64,000 bases of DNA from Pictodentalium vernedei (Eukaryota; Mollusca; Scaphopoda; Dentaliida; Dentaliidae): contig CM062289.1 of assembly GCA_031216915.1 (NCBI GenBank), positions 24,199,533 through 24,263,532 on the forward strand, given 5' to 3'. The notes under the pieces were generated by a model. That model was not told the origin of the DNA. It saw only the letters and a list, made by a program, of their open reading frames with translations, and made no database searches. Shown in pieces: positions 32,993 to 44,980 of this stretch. Positions within the stretch are counted from its first letter, which is position 1. Each line of letters begins with the position of its first letter. Both the position numbers and the translations under genes were made by a program.

Positions 32993-35900
32993 TTGTGTGA
33001 ACCCGACCCAGGGTTTATGAAAAATCATCGTGGATTAATGCTGGGGCGAAGTATTGTTGATGTTAGTCAACCGGAAGTTCCTGTCAGATTAATAAATGTT
33101 TCTCAGACTCCACAAAAGTTAAAAGTTGGTGAGCCTGTGGCTGTTCTTGAGAATATTGAAATTTTAGATGAACAACCTAACGAGACCTCCCCTTCAGATG
33201 ATGGGAAGTTCTCCTTGTCACAAACGTATGACAGAGAGGCATTGACTAGTGCTCAAGCGGAACGGGCCAATGAGTTTTTAGAAAAGAACCGCGATGTATT
33301 TATTCAGTTCGAAGGTGATTTGGGCCGCACTGATCTCATCCAGCATGATATTTGTACGGGCGACCACTTTTCTATTAAACAGCGGGCGTATCGGCTCCCC
33401 TTCCATAAAAGGCGAGACGTAGAACAGCAGATAGATGCTATGCTAAAGCAGGGGGTAATTCAGCCCTCTTCTAGTCCGTGGGCGGCTCCCATAGTTTTAG
33501 TTAAAAAGAAAGACAATAGTTTTCGTTTTTGTGTGGACTACCGTAAGTTAAATGCCATTACAAAAAGATGCCTATCCCCTGCCCCGTATAGATGAGAGTT
33601 TAGAGGGTATGGCGGGGGCACAGTGGTTTTCCACCCTAGATTTGGTTTCGGGGTACTGGCAAATAGAACTGACTCCTCACGCCCCAGAGGAAACGGCTTT
33701 TACTACCGGTGTTGGGCTTTATCAGTTCACGGTCCTCCCATTTGGGCTCTGTGGGGCCCCTGGGTCCTTCGAGAGGCTCATGGAGCTCGTGCTAAAAGGG
33801 TTACACTGGAAGACATGCCTTATCTATCTTGATGATGTCATTATTTATGCCTGAACATTCCAGGAGCATATTAAACGATTGCAAGAGGTTTTTAGTAGAA
33901 TAAGGTCCGCAGGGTTAAAATTGAAACCCTCCAAGTGTGCGATGTTCAGACGTCAGGTTTCATATTTAGGTCACATTGTTTCCGCGTCGGGTGTGTCAGC
34001 TGACCCGGAGAAAATTGCGCGTGTAAAAGATTGGCCTGTTCCGACTTGTCTGAAAGATTTACGGAGTTTTGTCGGGTTATCTGCATATTATCGGACATTT
34101 GTGCCTCATTTTTCCACTTTGGCTAGTCCCTTAACCAAGTTAACTAGTAAGAACGAGAAGTTTGTCTGGGGCGAGGCCCAGAAAGAAGCTTTTGATGTGT
34201 TAAAAGGCAAATTGTGTCAAAGCCCAATTTTGGCTTACCCGAATTTTGAGCATGAATTTATTGTCGACACAGATTCGAGTGATTTTGCCTCTGGCTCAGT
34301 TTTGTCTCAAATTATAGAGGGCAAGGAGCGAGTAATAGCATATTTAAATAAAACCCATTCCCAGCAGGAGAAAAACTATAGTGTTACTCGGAAAGAATTA
34401 TTAGCCGTGATTAAAAGTGTCAAACATTTTAGACATTTTCTCATTAGTAAGCATTTTACGCTGCGAACCGACCATGGGCCCTTGCAGTGGTTGTTCAATT
34501 TTAAGGAACCTGTTGGGCAGGGAGCGCGTTAGCTGGAATACCTCAGTGGGTTCGTTTTTACGACGGTTCATCGTCGCAGCGAATAGCATAAAAATGCGGA
34601 TGTGCTGAGTAGGATTCCTTCCTGTAATAAAAATGATATTAACACTGTAGAGTTTGAGTCTGTTATTAAATTGACTAAAGAAAATCAGCGGGCTGATCCC
34701 GTTATTAAACGATTTCTCGAAATTAAGCTAAAAAGAGAAAAACCTAGTCTTGAAAAGTTAAAAGGAGAGCCCTCAGAACTTCAAAGGTATGTGAGTCAGT
34801 GGGAACAATTTTCTGTGGAAGATGGCATTCTTTTTCGAGAATGGACACAAATAGGGGCCCCCAGTAAATTTTTGTGGGTGGTCCCAAAAGACTTAAGTAG
34901 TCAGGTGTGTAAGGAGCTTCATGACTCTTTAGTGGGTGCGCATTTGGGCGTCCATAAAACATATTCAAAAATCCGAGAGCGTTTTTTTTTTGGATAGGCA
35001 TGCATCGTGGCATAGAACTTTGGGTTCAGTCTTGTCCGAGTTGTCAGCATCGTAAACCGCCTGGCAAGGCCAGTCGAGCTCCTTTGGTAACAGATAAAGT
35101 ATCGGATCCTACGGAATGAATTGCTTTAGACATTTTGGGGCCATTACCCGAGTCCATTCAGGGTAATATTTATATTTTGGTCATATCAGATTATTTCTCC
35201 AAATGGACGGAGGCTTTTACTATCCCGAATCAAAGAGCAAGTACAGTAGCCGATTTTGTGATTCGAGAGTGGATTAGTCGGTATGGTATGCCGAAATTTG
35301 TTCATTCAGATCAGGGATCGAATTTCGAGTCAGATCTATTTCAAGAAGTTTGTCGCTATTTTGAGATTAAGAAGACTCGTACCTCTCCTTATATGCCTCA
35401 AAGTGACGGCCAAGTTGAGAGGTTTAACAGAACCTTAGCGGCTATGTTAGCCTGCTTTGTAGAAGACAATCACAGTGACTGGGAATATTATCTTCCATTC
35501 GCCATGATGGCCTATAGGAGCGCCAAACATGAAACTACGGGGTTCACTCCCTTTAGTGTCAAGTTTGGTAGAGAAATTACTTTTCCTACAGAGTTAATTG
35601 CTGGTAAGACTCCTGATAGGGATTGTGCTCCCTCTCAGTATGTCAGTGATTTAGAGGGGCGTCTAGCCCAAATTTTCTAGTTAGTTTCGGCGAAATGTGA
35701 TTCTGAGATCAGAAGAAGAAAGAAAATTTACGACAAACGAGTTTTCGGCAAACCTTTGACTGTTGGGGATAAGGTTTGGCTTTATTTACCTAGGGTGAAT
35801 AAAGGCCAAACCTCAAAATTTGCTAAATTTTGGGTCGGTCCCTATATCATAAAAAGCAAACTCTCGGACGCAAATTACCTTGTGGTTCACGTCGGGGGAG

Positions 35901-36151
35901 GTAAACCACAAGTTGTACATTTCAACCGTTTGAAGAAATGTTACACACGTAAGTCAGAGGTGGTTAATTCGGATTTGGGTGCCCCCATGTGTCCCATACC
36001 TGATAGTTTTAACGAAAATAATATAGACCGGTCCTCGGTGGAGAGTCCTGGGGAGGAGGAGACGTTCCTCGATGAAGGTCCGACTAGTAGGCGTAGTCGC
36101 ACCCTCCGGCGACCGCGCCGACTAGGTTCTCAAGAATTTGTATTTTATTAA
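32993..36151 (+). mobile_element. Second Ty3/Gypsy pol region, multiply interrupted
   Basis: 32993-33595 spans the protease-RT spacer and RT start (ending FRFCVDYRKLN). A frameshift near 33585 leads to 33552-33854, with RT motifs FSTLDLVSGYWQ, VLPFGLCGAP and YLDDVIIY, ending in TGA 33852. 33879-34532 has RT thumb and RNase H (VDTDSSDF, TRKELLAV, LRTDHGPL), ending in TAG 34530. A further stop (TAG at 34584) precedes 34602-34997, the H2C2 integrase finger start; a T-run near 34984 causes another frame change. A TGA near 35117 is followed by the integrase core 35135-35680 (LDILGP, HSDQGSNF, VERFNRTL), which ends in TAG. 35756-36151 has a GPY-like domain and acidic/basic tail. No gag or LTRs were found. 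The family differs from the copy at 28.7-31.2 kb. Confidence 0.85.
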
Positions 36152-37053
36152 TTATTTATTGTTTTTTTTTCTTACTTGAATTTTTTCTGGCAACCCACTT
36201 GACATTTGACGTTAGATTGGCACTTCGCGTGGGCTTGGTGTGTAAATTTTGTGTTAAGCGCGATAGTTGTTGTATAGATTTGAGTTTGGATTTTGCGCTT
36301 ATAATCCGGCCTTCGACTTAGAACTGCCTTCGATGGGTATCTATGGTGGTACCAATAATTCATATTTTGTACATATTTGGCTGCATGAGCATTGAATCGT
36401 CATATGGGCTGTATTGGCTTGTATTGCAATTATTCTTTTTATAATTGCGTCATTTCCCTGACGTTGGGGAATTGCCGCTTGAGATATGGATCCGGGAAAT
36501 TGAGTTTTGTGTGTTCATTCGTGGGGATCGTCATGGGGTTGATTTCCGGAAAGCCCCTGTGACGATAATTTCAGACTAGATCGGTTATAATTCAGTTCAA
36601 ATGCAAGTGTGGTTGCCTCTTTTTTTATACCCGTCTAGATTGTTCTTGAGCCCGCTGACCGGTTCGTTTTTTGCGATTCGGTGCGCAAGAGGGTTGGGTA
36701 TCATTGATGGGGATCTTTTATTGTGCGCGTGATTCGTGAAGGGTGGTGCGAGTTATATGCTAGTGTATGTATTAGTATGTTTAGGAATATTAGAGTTATG
36801 CAAGTTAAAGTCGGATCCGACTAAGTATAACTGAATTTCTGCGAGCGTTGTGTCCGAGGTAGAAATCTGAATTAATGAACGGGTCAGCTTGGCCGAAAGA
36901 ACTATCTGACGGGAATTTATGAATATGAGTTTTTTTGTGAGTTGGTTCCCCATTACATTTTCATGTAAGGAAAAGATTGTGTAATCTTTTGTGGAGAAAA
37001 TGATATTTTTTATCCAGATACTGTTCTCTGTGTAACTTTTTCCTTATAGCATA
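36152..37053. other. Non-coding stretch after the second Gypsy copy
   Basis: A 3' LTR or untranslated region of the element might lie here, but no matching upstream copy was found. A possible splice acceptor (tccttatag) lies just before 37054. Confidence 0.4.
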
Positions 37054-37590
37054 ATGGAGATGGTAATTGGACATTCGTTCTTGAGAAGAATTGGAACATG
37101 GACAGGGAAACTTCCTGATCGTCTGAAGTCGATTAAAATGTATGGAATCCCTGGAGCAAAACTTCAACATTTGGAACAGATTCATTGTGTTGGTGCAAAA
37201 AGTGTACTGGTGCAGGCTTGTGAGAATGATTTGGACAGTGACAACTTCCATTTTGAACATTATAAACTATATGTTGAAAGACTCATTAAGCATTTATTAC
37301 GCCAAGGCGTTAAAACGATTATTATATTGGGTCTGTTTCCTCGGATAAAGACCAGAGTGTCTGGCACCCTATTCGAACTATGAAGGGCGGCTATTATCCA
37401 GTTCTATGGAACTCTTTCAGGCCCAAATGTGGTATATAAGTCTTTGTTGAAAGTATCCCGTATGCATTTTTCCAGAGACGGGGTGCACTTGAATGACTTG
37501 GGCCAGTTTCTTCATGCAAGACATCTTGCTTTAGTCTTGAAGGAACAAAGCTCCTCGAAATTGAATAATACTTCCAGTATAAGCACCTAA
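37054..37590 (+). pseudogene. SGNH-hydrolase-like ORF with one internal stop
   Basis: From ATG 37054 the first 109 codons end in TGA (37381-37383). The same frame then runs to TAA 37588-37590. Motifs follow the SGNH/GDSL pattern: block I GHSFLRR (G6, S8), a PGAKL stretch after it, block III ACENDL (N58), then IIILGLFPR, and after the stop a DGVHLND block with D and H codons at 37477 and 37486. The DxxH pair and the Ser and Asn are the expected catalytic set. Domains of this kind are known in some retroelements (for example Ngaro/DIRS-type and CR1 ORFs), so it may be an accessory ORF of a retroelement; no tyrosine recombinase was seen. A host origin is possible. Confidence 0.55.
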
Positions 37591-39034
37591 GTTTCTTGAG
37601 ATTTGGAAAATATTTGTAAAAGCATAATGAATAGATTTAACGATATAAAAGGTAAATTGTATACCTAAGAATAGTCATTTCATTCAAGGAAGGTATAAGT
37701 TCCAAGAGAACTTTCATCTATGAAACCAAAGTGTTTTTTTTCTTCTTAAATTATTGGAATAAATATCGTTTGATATATATGCTGGGGTTCTGGTTGGGAC
37801 CATAAAATTAAAGGTTGTTGTTTTATGCTTGAATGGGTCCAATCTGACGTTTTCTATCTCCTGCGGCATGTCAAAGACGGCTTCAGGCAATGTTGGTTTC
37901 AGTACTGGTCGGGGACCTATTTCGGCATAACGCGTAGCAATTGGCCCTAAACGGAACCCTATTTAATATGTCATTTGAAAATAATTTATTATTTAGAAAA
38001 TAAAAAAAATAATTATTTAAAAAAAAAAAAAAAGTTGTAGTTGTCCCATGTTGAACCAACCAACAATATCTAATACTCAGTATTAGAAGGTTTTTTTTTA
38101 CTTTTATTTTTTACGGAGGGTTGTAAATATCTCCCCCTTTTATTTTTTCAACGGGAACGTTGAATCCTGGGGTGGAGGTAGTGTAAGAAAAAAACAGGAA
38201 AATATATATAAGAAATTACCATACATAGGATATGTGCACACAAGCCTATAAATATGTATATATATGAATATATATATATGTGTAGGTGTGTGTGCATGAA
38301 TCTGGTGTATGAAGGCGAATTGGTCGCTTCGATATTGATGGTGTTAAATCACTTTGTGGTGGCCTTAAGTTGTCGCACACATTAGTGAGAAATAGAAAAA
38401 TGGGTTAATTTCCACGTCGGCTGATTGTCTCTTGTTGATCGTCGAGGTGAAACAACTCATGCGGTAATCAATGTGAACACGCACGGATTATTGGTGATCT
38501 GGAAGTCGAAGTGATTGGGTTGAGTCATCCCAATACTTTTGAGAAGACATCGGGACTTCATAGAGGTAGGTTGTACTTTTGTACTCTCCTCCAGATTAAC
38601 TCCCCATCGGGGCCGGTCAGTATATCATGGATTTCTGATCCTCGTCCTACGCCGAATTCCCAATGACGGTTCTATTAATTTAGTAAAAAGACAAGTTTAT
38701 TCACGATTAGCCCGATGCATCTTATTTAGTTGTGAGATGCCTCGGTCTAATCGATGAAATTCGGCGTACGACGTGTTTCGGATGGTCGATAGATTTGAAA
38801 CTCCGTCCCTCCCATTTGGCAACTTTACGGAATTTTATGGTCGCATTCATTGGCACGATTCTACCCTTTGAATATGCGTATTTTTATTTAAGGGGGAAGA
38901 AGGTGAGATACGACGGGTAGGCTGTTTGGTGTAACAGCCTAAATTTTTTATGTGTAGACAAAATTTGTGAGCGCGAGGGATTCAGATTGAACAGCTCTTG
39001 ATATGAAAATTCGTAGTTTTATACGATTGTTGGC
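37591..39034. other. Non-coding stretch with a foldback
   Basis: Around 38641-38772 there is an imperfect foldback: the outer parts share tacgccgaattcc-like sequence and its complement, and the inner parts are gattagcccgatgcatct and its near complement. A TA/TG microsatellite lies at 38251-38292. No gene was recognised. Confidence 0.45.
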
Positions 39035-39390
39035 GTAACCCTTCTGCCGGTAGAGAGTTTTGTGCGTTGGAACTGTTGGTTCTGACCTGTGTAAAGCTCC
39101 CCTTCTTTAGCCAAGGTTGGTAGCAGTTGTGAATAATTGCAGACATTTTGATGTGCAACTCTTCTGATGAGGGAGAGTTTTGGACTTTGGAACCTGGATT
39201 CCGACTTATGAGCGCTCCCCTTCTTTAGCCAAGGGTGGTAGCAGCCGTAATATTTATAAAAACCATCGATGTTTGGTATGTAACTCTTTTGCCGGGGAAG
39301 TGGGACTTGGTGATCGAAACAGTGGTTATGGCCTGAAAAGTGAATACCTAACAGACGGTAGAATAAATTTGTTTCCACCTATAGAGTGGA
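39035..39390. repeat. Three tandem copies of a ~120 bp unit
   Basis: gtaacccttctgccgg (39035), gcaactcttctgatg (39155) and gtaactcttttgccgg (39280) start the units. Each is followed by a gaactt/ggtgg-type block. The first two share gctccccttctttagccaag and ggtggtagcag. Confidence 0.7.
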
Positions 39391-39670
39391 GATGTAGTTG
39401 TACATGCCAACTGAAATATAAAAAATGAAAATCCAAAATTCCATGTGACTTCCTCCGAAGTTGAAATAGTAATAGGGGGAATTGTAATAAACGTTAAATT
39501 AATATATATATTTAAATCTTTCGCCATTTGTTGTTGTTCGTTTTTTTTCAGCTTACAGCCCTTTCAATGAGCCCTTGACCGGATATTATTATTTTTTTAT
39601 CATTAAACGCGGTTCAATAGTGGATTTGAAACATGCCCTTTAAATTCACCTATGTGTATGATTACCCTTG

Positions 39671-39965
39671 GTTGGCTTTTGCGACGGGGCTGTCGGCTGG
39701 AACTTATTTCTTATAAGTGGGTTCGAGCCGAGAGTAACGGCGCAAGAGGGGTGCCAAGGCAGCATTAAACGTTTGTGACAGTCCTAGGTGACTGAGAAAG
39801 GAAACTAATCCCTATTTAGGAAGGAACCTGCAGAAACCCCAGACAACAAATTTGTGTACGGCTAGAGCTTGCTTGACTTCTGTGCGAGGCTGTCTGCTGG
39901 AACTCACTTCTTGTAAGTGAGTTTGGACCGAGAGCGTCGGCACAGAGGAAGGGTCTAGGCGGGGT
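39671..39965. repeat. Two copies of a self-complementary ~95 bp sequence
   Basis: Copies at about 39675-39770 and 39866-39965 share gctgtc(g/t)gctggaact, then a small inverted repeat (aactcacttcttgtaagtgagtt in the second copy), then gaccgagag and cggc(g/a)ca. In the second copy, ctgtgc and gcacag close a larger stem around the hairpin. Base-pairing in both copies is partly kept by compensating changes, so a structured RNA or foldback is possible. Confidence 0.45.
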
Positions 39966-39984
39966 TAGATCAGTGTCGTTACAA

Positions 39985-40593
39985 TATGAATTTACTTTCG
40001 ATTTCCAGTCGACGTCATCGGACGGAAAAAAGCATTTATATGCAACGCCATCTAAAATCAAATAATGAGAAAGATCGCCTTAATACAGTATACTGTTATT
40101 AGATAGAGACTGCACAATTGCCATATTCAATACAAGGTATCATGATACCCGTTGAAATTTCTTAGAATTACAATTTTCTTTTTCGATGGAAATTCGTGTT
40201 ATCGAGTGATTTGCGCATGTCTGTCGAGCATGGAAACCATCTTCAATAAAAAATGCAGACAGTGTTGTCTTTTTCCAAAATGCAGTCCTATCGCTGCACT
40301 CGAAAGTGTTTTGAATGCCTAGATTTGTTATTGAATATCTGAAGCACATCCAGCCACGAGTTGTTCTTGCGAAATATTATTTTATTATCAGTTCTGGTAC
40401 GAATAAGATAGCAGACTTCCAAGAACCAGTGGCGCCTGCTGTCAACTATATGAGTTGATTACATATGTGTTTTGTGTTCTATACACCCCAACCTTCATTT
40501 TGATGTATAATTTGTGTATATTTAATCTGAATTTAAGGAATATCAGAGGTGAGAATTTCAAAATAAATAAAATTCCATTACTTATATAGCCCC
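39985..40593 (+). mobile_element. Module B, partial copy (right part)
   Basis: This is a direct copy of 45340-45939, sharing ggtatcatgatac, gtctgtcgagcatggaaacc, ttgatgtataatttgtgtat and the terminus attacttatatag(c/a)ccc. It ends at TTAA 40594-40597. The left inverted arm of the full module is missing. Confidence 0.7.
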
Positions 40594-40597
40594 TTAA

Positions 40598-40849
40598 AAC
40601 AAACAGCTACAGCTAAATAAGTGGGAAATATTAGTGAAATAGTTAAACCAAATATTCCGTGAACATCCACCTTGTGGCAATTACCAACCAAATAATTTTT
40701 AAAAATATCAAAATAATTTTAAAAAAGAAAAGATCAAATTATATGTTTCTTTTCACTGTGAACAAATGCCCGAAGCAGAACCTCCCAAATTCTGAAACTA
40801 ATTGGGACAGTTGTGATTGAAATGCAAAGTTGTTTGAAAATATTTTGTT
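40598..40849. mobile_element. Module A copy 1, bounded by TTAA
   Basis: 252 bases between TTAA 40594-40597 and TTAA 40850-40853. Ends are AACAAACAG and ATTTTGTT, giving a short inverted repeat. The same sequence occurs at 43960-44214, again directly between TTAA sites, and inverted and truncated near 44650-44769. Confidence 0.65.
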
Positions 40850-40853
40850 TTAA

Positions 40854-43800
40854 GGGGACGTCCAACCTAACTTTGGTCAAATTTCATGTAATTTTCTTTC
40901 AAGTCTAAAAAGGCCCGAAATGAATAACCCCAATCAATTATGTACCAAAATGCTTGGAATGAAACAAAGAGCATGTGGAAACTGAACTTTGCCATGGAAC
41001 TGCTGCTATGTGTAAATAGCACCACCTGAAAGTCTGCTATGGCATAAGTAAGAGAACAAAATTTTCACAATAAAATACCTCAAAATAAAATAATAGCTGT
41101 ATTCTATAAACATTGAAGTACATACTCGAAGAAATCTTTTTCTAATTCATGAAAGTAATAAAGATTGAGACCAAATGTTGTAAGTGGAGTGCTCACTGAT
41201 TGAAGGCAGACATTTTCTTTTGTTTATGTTTTGATTTGGGGAGTTCAACAAAGGTCAACCTGAAGAAGTATGGAAGGACAAAAGAGTGTCTCCCAATATA
41301 AAGATGTATGTGTCACTGTGGTGGTTTGGACAGAAACTATGATATTCTCCTACGTAGAATGCACTGCAAAGTCATACATTATAGTTGAATAAATATATTT
41401 ACAAACGACTTGCACTGTAACCCCTTTCATCCCATGCATCAATTTGATAGTGATTAAATTGTTAAGTTTGTCTGGTTTACCAACAAGTATAATAAATTTG
41501 TTTACTCTTGGACACCAATACACTCATGATATCTGTTGGAGAAGAAATAAGGGTAACTGTAACCTGTTACTGCAATAAACCATCTAATGTACTTAAAGGT
41601 ACATTGTTATTCAAAACACATCAAATCAACCTTACATACCCATTATTGCATGTACTTTCCCCAAGGAGGCTTATTGGCATATTGAGATCAGAAGGGCACA
41701 TCCAGAGGGTCTCACATATTTTTTCAAGAACGCACTACACAAAGCAATCCTCAAAAGGTGACAAGTGAGCTCCATTTGACACAAACAAATTCCCGGTGGA
41801 GGGGGGGGGGGGGGGCTCTCTTCCTTGTATGACTCTTCCTCCGGCACTCTAGGCATATGCCTTTTGTCTCAAAGTTTAACTCTTTTTTTTTCTTTTTGAA
41901 GATCCTGGCCACACATGTTTCAAACATTATCAGACAGGTAACCCTTCAAATAAGTGTATCTGCAAAAATCACGTTACATTGCAAAACATTCTTTTTGAAC
42001 TTTAAGTTCTGGACCTTTCATGCTTCTTAAGTCCAACTATAACACTTAATTTATCGATTAATGGGTGAATAGAAAAGTCCTGCCATAATCAACATTTTAA
42101 GTTCGATAAGCCTTCATAACAGCTCCGATAAAAGTGTCAAACATCAGATTGGTGGCTTTATACAGAATATTCATTAGGTTGTTCCTTGATAAGTAATACG
42201 TACAAAATCTTCACCAGAAATATTTTGTAGTAATACATTTGAGGGTATCAGCATGCACTTTCCAACAAATTGTAACAAATCAACTAGTTATAAACAAAAT
42301 TTTCTACCTCAAAAGAGTGAAAAAGTACCACAACTCTGAAAAAATGTGGGAAGAAACACATGCTACAGCAGCTACACAGGCATTGTTTCCCCATGATGCT
42401 CGATCACAACACCAAATATCCTTCAAATTGGAGTAGCAGTGGTTGAGTTACAAGGGAAAATGTTGGTACATGTAAAGATGAATGGGTAAGACTAAGAGGA
42501 CAGAGGTCACTACGGCACGACCTTTCATTTTTAAACTTCCAGGTCTGGGGCATAATAATCACAACACACCCACCCTATCAATTCATAATTACAGTAAAAT
42601 AAATGGAATCATCAATTTTAATTAATTTATAGATGATGGGAAATATTTGGCTTCCTTCGCCTTCTCGTACCATTAATTACCGCAAACAATAGCAGTTTGA
42701 TGCCGACAAACGAAACTGAACGCATGTGGTCTGGTTAAAAAGTAACTCGGCATGGATAATGAAGAAATTGCGAATATTTTGTGTATTTCATTTGTTTAAA
42801 AGCCAATTGCAGCTAATTGTGACCGTGGATTCAATCATTCGTTTCGGTTTTGACCATACAGTCACGCTGATAGCGGTTATGTTTATTGTGATATGCAAAT
42901 TGGGAGATAGTTTCCAGTGAAGGAGATTTGTCACATTTGTCAGTGTAAAACGACGACAAAAGACACTGATCGTCGCTTGTGTTAGTATGGATGGTTGCAA
43001 GAAAAAACTAAATTCTCAGCATCGTCCAAACGCACCTTATTTAAAAGCGCGGATGCATCATTTTCAACCCATCTTGAATCGGTCCTTTGCCGACACCAAC
43101 ACAGTCTGTGGCGAAGTAGCATGGTAACTGTGAAGTAAATAACTTCACAATATCGGGGGAAAATCAACACGATCAATATAGTTCCAGGTCACTTGGAATA
43201 TATTTCATGAAAAAGTGATTTCTGAAGCATTCTGCTTACTTTGTTATGAATATTGCCTTATTTTGTGGGTATCGTCCCGATTTTATACACTTAGTTATTT
43301 TTTTACAAGTGGTTCATGTTGTCTTTCTAATGCGCAATAATTCAGATGTTTTGTCAACAAAAAAGTTCAGACGGCCTGGAAACACGAGAGGGAATTTCAA
43401 ACCATATTTTGCAGTTATGACATTAACAGCTCAAGTATTTGTTGTCACCTGTTTGCAAATCCGCTCATACATTGTCTCGAACAAATAAAGGGCATGATCA
43501 CGTCCTTGCATTCTTACGATTGCCCAAATTGAGTATTTCTGCAAGAACCACATCATAATGACATGGCTGGAATAAACATCATTGAAACATGGTCACATCC
43601 GGAACAACCAAAATTTGTGTTGGTGTTATTACATTCAAGCATCAAAACCCACCAGAGTGTGTGTCAAAAAAATGCTTCTCCGAGTCTGTAGTATGTTATC
43701 ATTATATTGAAGACAAGGCTTTCGAATTACCGATTATTTTGTGGTTTTACCGGTTCGTTACTTATACCATTGGCAAATTAATCTTCTTCAAAATCATAAA

Positions 43801-43955
43801 ATTCACTTTTTTCCTGAAAAAAATTATATGTGCCTTTTCTATGCACGTTACTCATTATTTTGCTATATAATTTGCCTTTCCTTACTTCTCTTATCTGCTT
43901 CAGAGGCATTGGGAAAAATGTAAAAAAATTGACCAAAGTTAGGTTGGACGACTCC
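40854..43955. mobile_element. Module D: 3.1 kb element with 27-bp terminal inverted repeats and TTAA flanks
   Basis: The left end (40854-40880) is GGGGACGTCCAACCTAAC plus nine further bases. The right end (43929-43955) is its reverse complement with two differences. Both ends are followed immediately by TTAA (40850-40853 and 43956-43959). This is the arrangement of piggyBac-type elements. No transposase could be recognised in any frame over the 3102 bases; the longest frames are under 100 codons and unconvincing. The interior includes a G-run (41799-41813) and AT-rich sequence. A second, truncated left end lies at 46150. Confidence 0.65.
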
Positions 43956-43959
43956 TTAA

Positions 43960-44214
43960 AACAAACAGCTACAGCTGAATACGTAGGACATATTGCTGAA
44001 ATAGTTGAACCAAAATATTCCGTGAACATCCATCTAGTGGCAATTACCAACTAAATAATTTTTAAAAAATATCCAAATAATTTTAAAAATGAAAAAGATC
44101 AAATTATGTGGTTTTTTTTACTGTGAACAAATGCCCGAAGCAGAACCTCCCAAATGCTAAAACTAATTGGGATAGTTGTGATTGAAATGCAAAGTTGTTT
44201 GATAATATTTTGTT
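43960..44214. mobile_element. Module A copy 2, bounded by TTAA
   Basis: 255 bases between TTAA 43956-43959 and 44215-44218. It is nearly the same as copy 1 (ACAAACAGCTACAGCT start, AAATGCAAAGTTGTTTGA near the end). Confidence 0.65.
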
Positions 44215-44649
44215 TTAAATCACATGTAGGTAGAAGGGGAAGAGAGAACATTCAATATGAAATGAGGAAAACTTGTCATAAATGTAACTGTTAAAATAAA
44301 CTTCACTTGTTAGTTCTAAATCAGTTAACTTTTGAAAACAAAAATACGAAGGTTAACCAATTTTGCATCAGTGGTACTGAGTGTGATGTGAAAAATGCAT
44401 TCAACCCCTGTTGGATAATTGGATTGTCTCATGTTTGGAAGGAAAACGGCTTTCCATTATTGAGTATCAAGTCGTAATCCGTTCTACTGTAATCATGCAT
44501 GTTTGTTATTGTTTGGCCACGCTGACCAGTTACAATGGCTCTGTATATGAGCATTGGTTAAGTGTCTTGGGATTTTAAGGATGTCCTTCTGTATCATTTG
44601 TAAAACAACATGTAAATAATTTGCCATTTTTTGTGCTAATTTTAAAATA

Positions 44650-44769
44650 CTTTGCAGGGGTTTTAAAAATATTTAGTTGGTAATTGCCACTGGATGAATG
44701 TTCACTGAATATTTTGGTTTAACTATTTTAGTATTATTTCCCACGTATTCAACTGTAACTTGTTTTGTT
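44650..44769. mobile_element. Module A copy 3, inverted and truncated
   Basis: Inverted relative to the other two. It ends with gttttgtt before TTAA 44770-44773 and retains ttagttggtaattgccac. Confidence 0.55.
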
Positions 44770-44846
44770 TTAAATTCGATAACTAAAAGTCATTTTTTTC
44801 ACTTCAAAATCACTTTTTGTTCTCTTCATTTATCATGGATGCTTAA

Positions 44847-44976
44847 CGCTCTGCACTCTGAGGTCAGAAGACCACAATTTCAACCTTCAAGTTTCCCCAT
44901 AATACATCTAGGAATTTAAGCAATTCAGTCTTGTTTGACAGAGCTCATTGAGCTCTGTCAAACAAGACTGAATTGC
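44847..44976. repeat. Module C copy 1 (130 bp, ends in hairpin)
   Basis: It is bounded by TTAA 44843-44846 and 44977-44980, and begins CGCTCTGCACTCTGAGGTC. Its 3' part is a perfect hairpin: arms 44916-44946 and 44950-44980, loop att. It is identical in length to copy 2. Confidence 0.75.
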
Positions 44977-44980
44977 TTAA

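Noticed and set aside
28663..36151. LTRs for the two Gypsy copies
   Set aside because: No direct repeats of LTR size with TG...CA ends were found on both sides of either pol region.
41508..43870. Short frames inside module D as transposase pieces
   Set aside because: None shows DDE-type motifs or a consistent frame; they look random.
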